Counted from the stretch's first letter, positions 1 through 8,518 are shown. The stretch: 64,000 nt of DNA from Candidatus Bipolaricaulota bacterium (GCA_022838705.1 JALHJZ010000003.1:1-64000); one strand, 5' to 3'. Program-made: numbers and translations. Notes: a model not told the origin generated them from the letters alone.

Positions 1-108
1 CCGGGGACCTGGTCGTTCACCGTCTCCAAGAGCGGCTACGTGACCAACAGCTGGGACCAGTCGATCACCGAGACTTGTACCAAGCACGCTTACCTGCAAC
101 GAAGGTAA
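1..108 (+). CDS. C-terminal end of a probable surface/secreted protein (partial)
   Basis: Only the last 35 codons lie in the window; the frame is open from base 1 and stops at TAA 106-108. The visible tail is rich in Thr, Ser, Trp and Tyr (GTWSFTVSKSGYVTNSW) and reads like the last strands of an extracellular beta-sandwich repeat, with one Cys near the end. No domain can be named from so short a piece. It runs in the same direction as the lipoprotein at 274, and this stretch is more A/T-rich than most of the window, so the two may belong to one accessory locus of surface proteins. Confidence 0.5.
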   Translation, partial: PGTWSFTVSKSGYVTNSWDQSITETCTKHAYLQRR

Positions 109-154
109 GACAGAAACCGGAGATTGCCCGCGAATCAAGGGCAGGAGGTGAGGA

Positions 155-243
155 ATGGCCAAGAAGACATGCCCGACGTGTCAGTCGTGGTCCGCTGCAA
201 GTACTGTAACGGCACCGGAAAGGTCGGGAACCTCTCCGACTGA
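155..243 (+). pseudogene. tiny CxxC zinc-finger-like protein, apparently frameshifted
   Basis: A strong ribosome site (AGGAGGTG) lies just before ATG 155, which opens MAKKTCPTCQ, a CxxC knuckle. In that frame the rest (to TGA 275-277) is featureless. One frame over, bases 211-243 read CKYCNGTGKVGNLSD and stop at TGA 241-243; CxxCxGTG is the DnaJ-type zinc-finger signature. Restoring one missing base between about 182 and 205 would join both knuckles into a protein of about 29 residues. Either the gene is broken, or the assembly has a one-base deletion here. As it stands, neither frame carries a complete CxxC...CxxC pair. A short intact alternative, starting at ATG 169 in the second frame, would have only the second knuckle and no ribosome site of its own. 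Confidence 0.4.
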
Positions 244-273
244 TCCTCAACTCACGACCAAGGAGGGGGCAAG

Positions 274-750
274 ATGAACCGGAGAGATGTGATGATGCGA
301 ACCGCGAGGGTGGTGGCGCTGCCAGTTTTGGCGCTGGGGCTGATCAGCGCAATCTCAGGCTGCACCAGCACAACTGCAGTGACTGCAACCAGCTCCCCAA
401 CGTCGAGCGATCTTTGTCAGGTGGTCAAGGTTGGTAACAGAGAGCTGACCTTTAGCCCACCTGCCTTCTCGTCGGGCGATCGCTACATAACCTCCATCAC
501 GATCACGGTCAGAAACAGCGGCCAGGAGAAAATTAACCGGGCCGAGTTCGACGTTGTTCTCCGCGTTTGGGAATGGGAAGTGACGTATGGAGAGAACCTT
601 GCCCGCATGGGCGAAACTGAGGGTGGCCGTTTCCATGTCGCTCTCGAGGGACTTGCTCCCGGTCAAGTTCGATCGCTCCTCTTGTTCAGTGATATAGCTG
701 ATGTCCATGCAGGAGCATGGATATGGGTAGAAGACGTGAGCATCAAGTAG
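274..750 (+). CDS. putative lipoprotein with FxLYD-like domain
   Basis: A 158-residue exported protein. The N-terminus has basic residues, a hydrophobic stretch and a lipobox (SAISGC, Cys about residue 30), so it should be lipid-anchored outside the cytoplasm. The rest is a single small beta-rich domain with the pattern ITITVRNSG, then FDVVLRVW, then GLAPGQVRSLL, which resembles the FxLYD/DUF3426 type of extracellular domain whose function is unknown. The start is fixed by AGGAGGGGG just upstream of ATG 274; it lies inside the end of the frameshifted small gene before it. Base composition is lower in G+C than the enzymes downstream. The lipoprotein call is firm; the domain name is a guess from pattern. 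Confidence 0.65.
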   Translation: MNRRDVMMRTARVVALPVLALGLISAISGCTSTTAVTATSSPTSSDLCQVVKVGNRELTFSPPAFSSGDRYITSITITVRNSGQEKINRAEFDVVLRVWEWEVTYGENLARMGETEGGRFHVALEGLAPGQVRSLLLFSDIADVHAGAWIWVEDVSIK

Positions 751-1017
751 GGGGCAGAGGAAGGGACTGATTCTCAACCAAGCTCGAAAGCACAGCCGGC
801 CTGAACCGCCCCGGGTCCTCCAGGGGGGGCCTGCATCTGGCCCGACTCTGGAAACCCGGTTCGGGAAGAACATGGGGAAAAAGGGAGTAACCACCTTGTT
901 GCCCGCTACAGGGCGGGAGATGGCTCAGCCCCACTCGCCTCGGTGAACGGCACCGCCACGGGATCCCGTCCACGGCCTCGCTAGGGTGAAGTCATGACGG
1001 GGGCCCGTCAGCAGGGC
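751..1017. other. convergent intergenic region, no gene seen
   Basis: Separates the lipoprotein from the end of nagA on the other strand. Short inverted repeats occur (CCCGC/GCGGG near 902-917; TGACGG/CCGTCA at 995-1010), either of which could end transcription, but neither is followed by a T run. No open frame with a ribosome site and no RNA gene was seen. Confidence 0.4.
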
Positions 1018-2157
1018 TCATGAGAAGAGGATCTCGCCAGCGCGGAGCGTGGCCCCGACGGTGAGGTCCGGGTCCAGGAGGACGAGGTCGGCCATCGCCC
1101 CCACGGCAAGGGTCCCTCGCTCGCCACCGATCCCGAGGACATGCGCTGGGTTCGCGGTGACGAGGGGGAGGGCGTCCTCAAGGGGGAGGTTCGCGAACCG
1201 GATCGCGTTCCGCACGGCCCGGTCGAGCGTGAGGGCCGAGCCGGCAAGGGTCCCATCGGCGAGCCGGACCTCCCCGTGGTGCAGCTGGACTTTCCGGTTC
1301 GCGAAGCGCCAGCCCCCATCCGGCATCCCCGCGGCGGATGTGGCGTCGGTCACCAGACACAGTCGGTGGAGGTCCCCCCGTCCGCGGAGGAACTCGACCA
1401 CGAGGTGGACGAACGCCGGATGGACGTGGACCCCGTCGCAGATGAGCTCAAGCGAGGCCGAGGAGAGGAGCGCTGCCCCCACGCACCCCGGACCCCGGTG
1501 ATGAAGCCCGCCCATCGCGTTCCCGAGGTGGGTGACGTGATGTGCCCCATGCCGGAGAGCGGTGGACGCCTGTTCGTACGTGGCGGCGGTGTGGCCGATC
1601 GCAGGGACGGCCCCGATCCCTTGGATCTCTGCGATGAGGTCGAGCGCCCCGGGGAGCTCGGGGGCGAACGTGACGACCTTGATCTCGCTCTCGAACCCAG
1701 CCACAAGCTCACGGAACGCCTCCCGGCTCGGCGGGAGGAACCCCTGCGGATCGAGGGCGCCCGCTTTCTCTGGGTTGAGGAACGGCCCCTCGAGATGGAC
1801 CCCCAGGATCCCCGGCACGCCGGCGAGGGCCGCGATCGCCGTCCGCATCCGCTCCACGGGGCCCGACGCGATTGTGGCGAGGAGCCCCGTCGTCCCGTGT
1901 TCAGCGTGGAACCGCACGATCGCCTGCGCAGCCTCCGGGTCCCCATCCGCGAAATCGGCTCCCGCCCCACCGTGGACGTGGAGATCGAGGAACCCCGGGG
2001 CGAGGTACCGGCCGGCGGCGTCGAGCACGCGGGTCTCCGGTGCCCTCACCTCGCCCAGGGCGGCGATCCTCCCCTCGCGGACGAGGCAGTCCCCGTCACG
2101 GACTCCGGACGGGAAAACGAGCCGCGCCCCCCGGATGAGGAGGCCCGCCCTCGCCAT
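1018..2157 (-). CDS. nagA: N-acetylglucosamine-6-phosphate deacetylase
   Basis: A 379-residue amidohydrolase of normal NagA length that removes acetate from N-acetylglucosamine-6-phosphate to give glucosamine-6-phosphate, in the cytoplasm, during amino-sugar or cell-wall recycling. Family marks in order: GFLDLHVHGG (metal-binding HxH), HLEGPFLNPEKAGA, GHTAAT, THLGNAMGGLHHR, CDGVHVHP, and VTDATSAAGMPDG carrying the catalytic Asp, then GTLAGSALTLD. It is the last gene of the citrate-lyase operon, 12 bases after mmgE/prpD, with no nagB or sugar transporter next to it. That company is unusual for nagA; the identity itself is secure. Confidence 0.93.
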   Translation of the reverse strand: MARAGLLIRGARLVFPSGVRDGDCLVREGRIAALGEVRAPETRVLDAAGRYLAPGFLDLHVHGGAGADFADGDPEAAQAIVRFHAEHGTTGLLATIASGPVERMRTAIAALAGVPGILGVHLEGPFLNPEKAGALDPQGFLPPSREAFRELVAGFESEIKVVTFAPELPGALDLIAEIQGIGAVPAIGHTAATYEQASTALRHGAHHVTHLGNAMGGLHHRGPGCVGAALLSSASLELICDGVHVHPAFVHLVVEFLRGRGDLHRLCLVTDATSAAGMPDGGWRFANRKVQLHHGEVRLADGTLAGSALTLDRAVRNAIRFANLPLEDALPLVTANPAHVLGIGGERGTLAVGAMADLVLLDPDLTVGATLRAGEILFS

Positions 2158-2169
2158 GTCGGCCCCGCC

Positions 2170-3549
2170 TCAGCCGAAGCGGCGGACGGCGAGCCGGGTG
2201 TAATCGCGGACGGAGGCGAACTCCTCCACAGCGAGGGTCGCCGCGATCAGCTCCTCGCGCTCTCGCTCGGGGAGCGCGTCCCCCACGTTGGCCCGGAACT
2301 TGGCGAGGAGTTCGGCGTCGGAGAGGGGTCGCTCCGGCTCCCCCTTGGCGAAATCCTCCACCCGGCGGAAACTCCGCCCGTCGGCGAGGGTGATCGTCAC
2401 GATCGCCCGCTTCACCTTCGGGAACAGGGCGTCGATCTCGGGGTTCTTCACGACCTTGATCTTTGGGAGGAGCTCCCCCACGAGGGGGTCGCGCAGCGCC
2501 TCGTCCGTGAAGTCACTGGGGAGGACGTTCCCCGTGGCCAGGGCGACGGCGATGCAGTAGGGGAGAGAATGATCCGCCGTCTCCTTCGTCGTGGGATGGT
2601 ACTTCTCCGGGTCGGAGAGGATGTCCGCCCCGCGGGTTGTTGTCTCCACGAGCACGGAGGCCACCGCGCGTGGTTCGATGGCGTGTTCGGCGCGCAGGGC
2701 TAACACGGCGGTGATCGGCTGGTGGGTCAGGGCCTCGGTGGGGAACGCCTTGTAGGCGCACTCGGTGATGAGGAACTTCTGCCCGAGGCCGGAAACGAGC
2801 GCCTCCGGGTCCCAGTTGACATTGTGAAGGACCTGGAACAGACCCTCCTTCCCCTCGAACACCTCCCCGGGACCGGTGTACCCCTCCGCGGCCAACAGAG
2901 CTGCCCGCACCCCAGCCTCCACGGCCAGCGGGTCCGCCGCGTTCTTCATGTTCGTGAGCTTGCCCGCCACGACCCCCCCGAGGGTGAAGTGGCTCGACCC
3001 GGAGATCCCCACCGCGGCCACGAGCTCGTCCCGGGAGAGCCCGAGCATCCTCCCCGCAACAAGCGGGCTGGCGAACTGGGTCAGGCTGGCGTGGTGCCAC
3101 CCCACCTCGCGGATCCCGGGGTGGGCAGCGAGGCAGAGCCGCATCTCGAGCTCGTAGGCGAGGACGATCCCCACGAGGAGGTCCTCCCCGGTGAGGCCGC
3201 GCGCCTCAGCCGGGGCCAGCGCAGCGGGGATGAGGTCAGAGGGGTGGGACGGGTCCTGCTTCCAGTAGATGTCGTTGTAATCGAGGGCCCGGATGAGGAG
3301 GGAGTTCATGAGCGCCGCGAGGGGGAGGTTGGTCCGGGTCCCGTAGCCAAGCACGGTCGCCTGGTCCGCCCCCCCGAGCTTTCGCACGTAGCGATGGGCG
3401 GCCTCCGTGTCCGGGAGGCCGTGGGCGGCGAGCGCGCACCCGATCGAATCGAGGAGGAACCGCTTTGCCTCCGTGCGCGCCGCGGCGGGGATGTCCCCGT
3501 AGCGGAGCTCGCGCGCGAACTGGGCTAGCTGGCGGCTGATCGTTTCCAT
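2170..3549 (-). CDS. MmgE/PrpD family protein (2-methylcitrate dehydratase-like)
   Basis: A 459-residue member of the MmgE/PrpD family, whose characterised members dehydrate 2-methylcitrate (and, more weakly, citrate) to the cis-aconitate form. Visible family features are the N-terminal helical domain with LLDSIGCALAAHGLPD, the NSLLIRALDYNDIYW segment followed by HPSD, and VGISGSSHFTL in the middle. ATG 3549 has an excellent ribosome site (AGGAGGG). It sits 8 bases after an isocitrate dehydrogenase-like gene and downstream of aconitase-like and citrate-lyase genes. A role on citrate or a citrate homologue follows from that company; the true substrate is not readable from sequence, and the family also contains cis-aconitate decarboxylase and iminodisuccinate epimerase. 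Confidence 0.82.
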   Translation of the reverse strand: METISRQLAQFARELRYGDIPAAARTEAKRFLLDSIGCALAAHGLPDTEAAHRYVRKLGGADQATVLGYGTRTNLPLAALMNSLLIRALDYNDIYWKQDPSHPSDLIPAALAPAEARGLTGEDLLVGIVLAYELEMRLCLAAHPGIREVGWHHASLTQFASPLVAGRMLGLSRDELVAAVGISGSSHFTLGGVVAGKLTNMKNAADPLAVEAGVRAALLAAEGYTGPGEVFEGKEGLFQVLHNVNWDPEALVSGLGQKFLITECAYKAFPTEALTHQPITAVLALRAEHAIEPRAVASVLVETTTRGADILSDPEKYHPTTKETADHSLPYCIAVALATGNVLPSDFTDEALRDPLVGELLPKIKVVKNPEIDALFPKVKRAIVTITLADGRSFRRVEDFAKGEPERPLSDAELLAKFRANVGDALPEREREELIAATLAVEEFASVRDYTRLAVRRFG

Positions 3550-3557
3550 GATCCCTC

Positions 3558-4679
3558 CTACTCAGCCGCGCGGGCGATCGCCTCGGCCATCTCATCGGTA
3601 GAGGACGTCCCGCCCATGTCGTAGGTGCGCACCTTCCCCTCGGCGATGACCCGCGCCACGGCCCGCTCGATCCTCGCCGCCCGCTCCCCCTCTCCCAGCC
3701 AGTCCAGCATCATCTTCCCGGCGAGGATGGAGGCGATCGGGTTCACCTTGTGCTGCCCCGTGTACTTGGGGGCCGAACCGTGGGTCGGCTCGAACACGCC
3801 GAGCTCGTCCCCGATGTTCCCCGAACAGCCGAACCCGAGCCCGCCTACCATCTGGGCGCACAGGTCGGAGATGATGTCCCCGTACAGGTTTGGAGCGACG
3901 AGGACGTCGTAGTTGAACGGGTTCTTGAGAAGCCACATGCACAGGGCATCGATGTTGGCGTGATCGAACGCGATCGTGGGGTAGTCGGCCGCTACCGCCC
4001 GCGTCACCTCGAGGAACAGGCCATCCGTGGCCCGCACCACGTTCGCCTTGTGAACCGCGGTGACCTTCTTCCGCCCGTGCGCCCGGGCGAACTCGAACGC
4101 GGCACGAGCAATCCTCTCCGATCCGCGACGGGTGTTGATCTTGCAGGAGATCGCGTACGCGTCGGGCGGGAGGTCCCGGAACGGGGCGAACGGCTTCGCC
4201 AGCCTGTTGAGGGTCTGGGCGAGCTCAGTCGGAACGGGGCGGAACTCGACCCCCGCGTAGAGGTCCTCCGTGTTCTCCCGGAACACGACGAGGTCGATCC
4301 CCTCCCGGTAGTTGAGGGGGCTTCCGGGGTACGCCTTGCACGGCCTCAGGCACACGTAGAGGTCAAACAGTTGGCGCATGCGCACGATAGGCGATCGGTA
4401 GGTGAGGCCCTTGCCGCGCAGGGCTGGGGAGAGCTCCGCCTCCGCCTCCGCGGCGGGCTTGGACGTGATCGCCCCGAACAGGGCGGCGTCCACCGTGTGG
4501 AGGAGGTCGATCGTTCGCTGCGGGAAAGGATCCCCTTCCTCGCACCAGAACCGCCACCCCACGTCGCCGGGGATGTACTCAGCATCGAACCCCACCGCAT
4601 CGAGGACGAGGCGGGCCGCCCCGAGCACTTCGGGCCCAATGCCGTCCCCAGGAAGGTACGCGATTCGGAACTTGGCCAT
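3558..4679 (-). CDS. isocitrate/isopropylmalate dehydrogenase family, isocitrate-type (icd-like)
   Basis: A 373-residue decarboxylating dehydrogenase, probably isocitrate to 2-oxoglutarate. The substrate loop SPIVRMRQLFDLYVCLRP (Ser96, Arg100, Arg102, Arg112) matches the Icd pattern with the phosphorylatable-type Ser rather than the isopropylmalate loop; the Asn three residues on in E. coli Icd (Asn115) is Ile98 here. FRENTEDLYAG, CKINT and NLYGDIISD (metal-binding Asp268 and Asp272) follow. APKY (303-306) and TYD (352-354) match residues that choose NADP in E. coli Icd, although its later Arg is Gly here. The start abuts the stop of the aconitase small subunit and has AAGGAGG. Homoisocitrate or isopropylmalate remain possible substrates; the citrate-lyase operon favours isocitrate. 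Confidence 0.8.
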   Translation of the reverse strand: MAKFRIAYLPGDGIGPEVLGAARLVLDAVGFDAEYIPGDVGWRFWCEEGDPFPQRTIDLLHTVDAALFGAITSKPAAEAEAELSPALRGKGLTYRSPIVRMRQLFDLYVCLRPCKAYPGSPLNYREGIDLVVFRENTEDLYAGVEFRPVPTELAQTLNRLAKPFAPFRDLPPDAYAISCKINTRRGSERIARAAFEFARAHGRKKVTAVHKANVVRATDGLFLEVTRAVAADYPTIAFDHANIDALCMWLLKNPFNYDVLVAPNLYGDIISDLCAQMVGGLGFGCSGNIGDELGVFEPTHGSAPKYTGQHKVNPIASILAGKMMLDWLGEGERAARIERAVARVIAEGKVRTYDMGGTSSTDEMAEAIARAAE

Positions 4680-5174
4680 TCATGCCTCCTTGGCGAGTTG
4701 GCCCCTCAGGTAGGGGATGAGTCCGCCGGCGGCGAGGATCTCCTGCACCACACCGGGGAGGGGCGGGAACGGGTACTTCTTCCCGTGGTGGATGAGCACC
4801 CCCCGCTCGGTGTCGATCTCCACCCTGTCTCCAGACTGGATCGCATCCACCGCGTCCGGGATCTCTAGAACGAGGAGGCCGGAGTTGATCGCGTTGCGGA
4901 AGAAGATCCGCGCGAACCCCTTCGCCACCACGGCTCCCACCCCAGCCGCGACGAGGCACGTCGCCGCCTGCTCCCGGGACGAGCCGCACCCGAAGTTGCG
5001 GCCGCCCACGATCACGTCCCCCGGCTTCACCTCCCGCGCAAACGAGGGGTCAAGGTCCTCCAGGGCGTGCTTCGCCATCTCCGCGGGCTCCATCCGCGCG
5101 TAGGTGTACCGCCCGGGGAAGATGACGTCCGTATTCACGTTGTCCCCGTACTTCCAGGCGCGTCCAGCGATCAT
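4680..5174 (-). CDS. aconitase/isopropylmalate isomerase family, small (swivel) subunit, LeuD-like
   Basis: A 164-residue swivel-domain subunit of a two-part hydro-lyase, typical LeuD length. It should pair with the large subunit just upstream to isomerise a hydroxy-tri- or dicarboxylate through a cis-aconitate-type intermediate. Family marks are the N-terminal YGDNVNTDVIFPGRYT, GGRNFGCGSSREQA around residue 60, and FARIFFRNAINSGL. The start codon overlaps the large-subunit stop by 4 bases (ATGA) with GGAGGAG before it. Annotation pipelines will call it 3-isopropylmalate dehydratase; the neighbours (citrate lyase, icd-like) suggest citrate to isocitrate instead, as in LeuCD-type aconitases. 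Substrate is inference. Confidence 0.86.
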   Translation of the reverse strand: MIAGRAWKYGDNVNTDVIFPGRYTYARMEPAEMAKHALEDLDPSFAREVKPGDVIVGGRNFGCGSSREQAATCLVAAGVGAVVAKGFARIFFRNAINSGLLVLEIPDAVDAIQSGDRVEIDTERGVLIHHGKKYPFPPLPGVVQEILAAGGLIPYLRGQLAKEA

Positions 5175-6436
5175 CGCTCCTCCTCCAGAAGCCGCCGGGG
5201 GTCGGTGATCCTCCCGGTCACGGCCGCCGCCGCGGCCACCGCCGGGGAGCCGAGGTACAGCTCAGCGTCCGGTGACCCCATCCGTCCCTTGAAGTTCCGA
5301 TTCGAGGTGGCCAGGCCGACCTCTCCGGGGGCGAGGACGCCCTCGTGGGCCCCGAGGCACGGTCCACAGCCGGGGTTGAGGACGAGGGCCCCTGCCTCGG
5401 CGAACAGGGAGAGCAAGCCCTCCTCGGCGGCCTGGATCCACACCTCGCGGGACGCGGGCACAATGAGCATCCGCACCCCCTCCGCCACCGGCTGGTCGGC
5501 CATCACCTCCGCCGCCAGGCGCAGGTCCTCAATCCGACCGTTCGTGCACGTGCCGACCACCACCTGGTCCACCCTCTTCCCCGCAACCTGCGAGATCGGT
5601 ACCACATGATCCACGTCCGGCGGGCACGCCACCTGGGGCTCAAGCCGGCTCACGTCGAACCGGATCGTGTCCTGGTAACGGGCGTCGGGATCGGGGTAGA
5701 CAGGGGTGAAGGTACGGTCGGTGCGCGCCGCAAGGTAGCCAAACGTGATCTCGTCCGGGGCGAAGAACGCGTTCTTAGCCCCCATCTCCGCGGCCATGTT
5801 TGTGATCACCATCCGGTCGGGGACCGCCATCCGCGCGACGAGTGAGCCCGTGAACTCTACGGATTGGTAGAGGGCTCCGTCGGCGCCGAGCTTTCCGATC
5901 ACATGGAGGATCACGTCCTTGGCGGTCACGAGCTCGGGAAGGGCTCCCGCGAGCTCGATGCAGAGGCTCGTCGGGACCCTGAGCCACAGCTCTCCGGTTG
6001 CCCAGAGGGCGGCCATCTCCGAGCGGCCGATCCCGGCGGAGAACGCCCCCACTGCGCCGTAGGTCGGGGTATGGGAGTCTGCGCCCAGCACGAGGTCCCC
6101 CGGCCCGGCCAACCCCTCCTCCACCACCACCTGGTGGCACACCCCGCGCCCAACGTCGTAGAACCGGATCCCCTGCTCACGCACGAACTCGCGGATCTCC
6201 TTGTGGTTCTCGGCGTACTCCACGCTCGCGGCGGGCACGACGTGATCGAGGATGACCACGAACTTCTCCGGCTCCTTGACCCGCTTCCGGCCGATCTTCC
6301 CGAACAGCTTGGCGATCGCGGCCGTGTTGTCGTGGGACATCCCTAGGTCCGGCCGCACGGTCACGATCTGCCCCGGCTCCACCGCAGCGAGGCCCGCCTT
6401 CTGGGCGAGGATCTTCTCGGCGAACGTCTTTCCCAC
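5171..6436 (-). CDS. aconitase/isopropylmalate isomerase family, large [4Fe-4S] subunit, LeuC-like
   Basis: A 421-residue catalytic subunit of the short LeuC/homoaconitase type. It keeps the [4Fe-4S] cysteines (VVGTCTNGR and NPGCGPCLGAH), ADSHTPTYGAVGAFSAGIG and DHVVPAA. The start is GTG 6436: AAAGGAGG lies 4 bases upstream and the protein then begins GKTFAEKIL as expected for the family; longer open frames upstream are shadows of the HD gene. It follows the HD gene by 10 bases and overlaps the small subunit by 4. With citrate lyase upstream and the icd-like gene downstream it most likely works as an aconitase, though isopropylmalate, homocitrate or methylcitrate forms cannot be excluded. Confidence 0.86.
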   Translation of the reverse strand: MGKTFAEKILAQKAGLAAVEPGQIVTVRPDLGMSHDNTAAIAKLFGKIGRKRVKEPEKFVVILDHVVPAASVEYAENHKEIREFVREQGIRFYDVGRGVCHQVVVEEGLAGPGDLVLGADSHTPTYGAVGAFSAGIGRSEMAALWATGELWLRVPTSLCIELAGALPELVTAKDVILHVIGKLGADGALYQSVEFTGSLVARMAVPDRMVITNMAAEMGAKNAFFAPDEITFGYLAARTDRTFTPVYPDPDARYQDTIRFDVSRLEPQVACPPDVDHVVPISQVAGKRVDQVVVGTCTNGRIEDLRLAAEVMADQPVAEGVRMLIVPASREVWIQAAEEGLLSLFAEAGALVLNPGCGPCLGAHEGVLAPGEVGLATSNRNFKGRMGSPDAELYLGSPAVAAAAAVTGRITDPRRLLEEER

Positions 6437-6446
6437 CGTGCCTCCT

Positions 6447-6974
6447 TTACGGAATCGCGTCGAACGTGATGAAATCCGCGTGATGGACCACCGCCCCCTC
6501 GGGGGAACGGGGGTAGGGGTCCCCTTCCTTGGAGTGGACCGCGATGATGTGCACCACCTCCGGGGGGAGCCCCGCCGCGTAGGCGAGGGCTGCGCCGGAG
6601 AACGGATGGCGGAGGGCCTTCCCCGACCGGGACTTCCGGAACACTCCCCCCACCTCCTCCACCTCGACGAGCTTCCCCACGTCGTGGAGGAGGGCCCCCG
6701 CGAGGAGGACATCCCGGTTCAGGGGCACGCGGCCCCCAAACACATCCTGGAACGTGTCGCAAGCGGCGCGGGCGATCCGCGTCACGGCGCGCACGTGCTC
6801 AACGTAGCTCACCCCCGACGCCTTGAGGAGGGTGAACGGGATCCGCGCCATGTCTTCCGGCTCCCAGCCCCCCTCGGCGAGGGCACGGGTGTAGGTGGCG
6901 AGCACCCCCTCCCGCAGGGCTCGATCCTCGATCCACTCCACCTCCGGCAGGAGCCTCTTCAGTTCATCGGTCAT
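6447..6974 (-). CDS. HD-domain hydrolase
   Basis: A 175-residue single HD domain, the fold of metal-dependent phosphohydrolases. Metal ligands can be followed as His about 60 (EHVRAV), the HD pair about 97-98 (LLHDVGK), His about 147 (IAVHSKEG) and Asp about 167 (VHHADF). The chosen ATG 6974 forms an ATGA overlap with the citF stop and has GGAGGG at good spacing; ATG 6980 is a weaker alternative. It lies between citF and the aconitase-like genes in one operon. No substrate is evident; nucleotide or CoA-type phosphoesters are common for the fold. It has no nucleotide-binding or signalling domain of its own. Confidence 0.75.
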   Translation of the reverse strand: MTDELKRLLPEVEWIEDRALREGVLATYTRALAEGGWEPEDMARIPFTLLKASGVSYVEHVRAVTRIARAACDTFQDVFGGRVPLNRDVLLAGALLHDVGKLVEVEEVGGVFRKSRSGKALRHPFSGAALAYAAGLPPEVVHIIAVHSKEGDPYPRSPEGAVVHHADFITFDAIP

Positions 6975-8518
6975 TGCCATCCCTCCACCTTTCGCACGAC
7001 GTCGATCACCGTTCCATCCCGCCACTGGATCACGCCCACGATCTCGTCCCCGAACAGGGGCTTCTTCCCCGCCCCTACGAGCCGCTCCGCTTCCTCCTTC
7101 ATCTCGGCGAGGGTCCGCACGGGGAGCCCTGCCCGGCGAAGGTCGGCAGCGAGGTCGGCCCGACGGGGGTTCACGGCGATCCCGCGCTCCGTGACCACGA
7201 GGTCGATCACCTCCCCTGGGGTGGTGACGGTGGTCACCTGGTCCCGGATCATCGGCACCCGGCCCCGCAGGGTGGGGAGGGTGATCACCGTCACCCCGGC
7301 CCCGCTCGCCACGTCCTGGTGCCCCCCGATCCCGTGGAGGAGCTGCCCATCGGAATGGGTGTTCACGTTCACGTTGAACTCGAGGTCCACCTCGGTCCCC
7401 CCCAGGAACGCGAAGTCGAGCAGGTAGGTGGCACACCCGAGCGAGTTGTAGTCCGCGTAGAACCCAGGGGTCATCGGCTGATGGCGGGGGTTCGTGCGGT
7501 GGGAAACGATCGCCTCCTCGTCGAACGCTTGCCCATCGAGGATCGTCCCCACAAGGCCCTCGTTGAGCATCGCCACGAGGTAACGCGTCGTCCCGCCGAT
7601 CGCGAACGCGGCCCGGACTCCGGTCGCCTTCATCCGGCGGGCGAGGATCTCCTGGGCAGCAAGCGAGATCCCCCCCGCGCCGGCCTGGAACCCCATCCCG
7701 TTCCGCACCAGTCCTGCCGCTTCCACCGCCCGCACCGCGAGGTCAGCGATCTTGAGCTGGGTGGGGGAGCGGGTGACGCGGAGGGTGCCGGTGACGATCC
7801 CCGCCGGGTCGCCCACCTGATCCACCACCACCACCTGATCCACGTACCCCTGTTCGATCGTGGGGGGCACTGCCGGGTACGGTACGAGGTTATCGGTGAC
7901 GACCACCACGTGATCGGCGCACCAGGAATCGATGACCGAGAACGAGATCGGGCCGCAGGCGTGGGGACCGTTGATCCCATTTGCATTTCCGTAGGGGTCG
8001 GCCTCGGAGGCGGCGATGAACGCGACGTCGATCCCCACCTCTCCGCACGCTACCGCCCGCCAGCGGCCACCGTGGGAACGGAGGATCGGGGGCTCCTTGA
8101 GCTTCCCTCCCTGCGAGACGAACGCTCCGATCGGGCCGTTCAGTGAGCCCTCGATCCGGGTGAGGACCCCCTCCTGGATGTAGCGGACGAGGGGCTCGTG
8201 GCAGGGGAAGAGGGCGGTGGCGAACAACCTCAGGTCCCCGATCCCCAGCCGAGCGCAGGCATCGACGACCGGGAGGACGAGCCGGTCCCCATCGCGGAAC
8301 GAATGATGGAAGGAGATCGTCATCCCATCGCGGAGGCCGGAGCGGCGGATGGCCTCCTCGAGGGACGAGGCGACCTTGTCCGCCCCGGGGCGGATCGTCT
8401 TCAGCGGTCCCCCGGCCCGCCGGCCCGCGGGGATGGTGACGAATGCCCCTTGATACGGCCGGAGCGTCCGCCCGGCCACCTCCTCCGGGATCTCCCGTCC
8501 GAGCGCGTTAGTCGGCAT
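6971..8518 (-). CDS. citF: citrate lyase alpha subunit (citrate CoA-transferase)
   Basis: A 515-residue CitF, normal family length. In citrate lyase it swaps the acetyl group on the acyl-carrier thioester for citrate, giving citryl-ACP for the beta subunit to cleave into oxaloacetate and acetyl-ACP. Recognisable stretches are the start (NALGREIPEEV), FHHSFRDGD, ASEADPYGNANGINGPHACG, NGMGFQAGAGGISLAA, AFAIGGTTRYLV and the C-terminal DQVTTVTTPGEVIDLVVTERGIAVNPR block. ATG 8518 is chosen over an in-frame upstream codon because GGAGGGGAG precedes it; it overlaps the citD-citE stop by 11 bases. The reaction is reversible in principle; direction in this organism is not shown. Confidence 0.93.
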   Translation of the reverse strand: MPTNALGREIPEEVAGRTLRPYQGAFVTIPAGRRAGGPLKTIRPGADKVASSLEEAIRRSGLRDGMTISFHHSFRDGDRLVLPVVDACARLGIGDLRLFATALFPCHEPLVRYIQEGVLTRIEGSLNGPIGAFVSQGGKLKEPPILRSHGGRWRAVACGEVGIDVAFIAASEADPYGNANGINGPHACGPISFSVIDSWCADHVVVVTDNLVPYPAVPPTIEQGYVDQVVVVDQVGDPAGIVTGTLRVTRSPTQLKIADLAVRAVEAAGLVRNGMGFQAGAGGISLAAQEILARRMKATGVRAAFAIGGTTRYLVAMLNEGLVGTILDGQAFDEEAIVSHRTNPRHQPMTPGFYADYNSLGCATYLLDFAFLGGTEVDLEFNVNVNTHSDGQLLHGIGGHQDVASGAGVTVITLPTLRGRVPMIRDQVTTVTTPGEVIDLVVTERGIAVNPRRADLAADLRRAGLPVRTLAEMKEEAERLVGAGKKPLFGDEIVGVIQWRDGTVIDVVRKVEGWQ

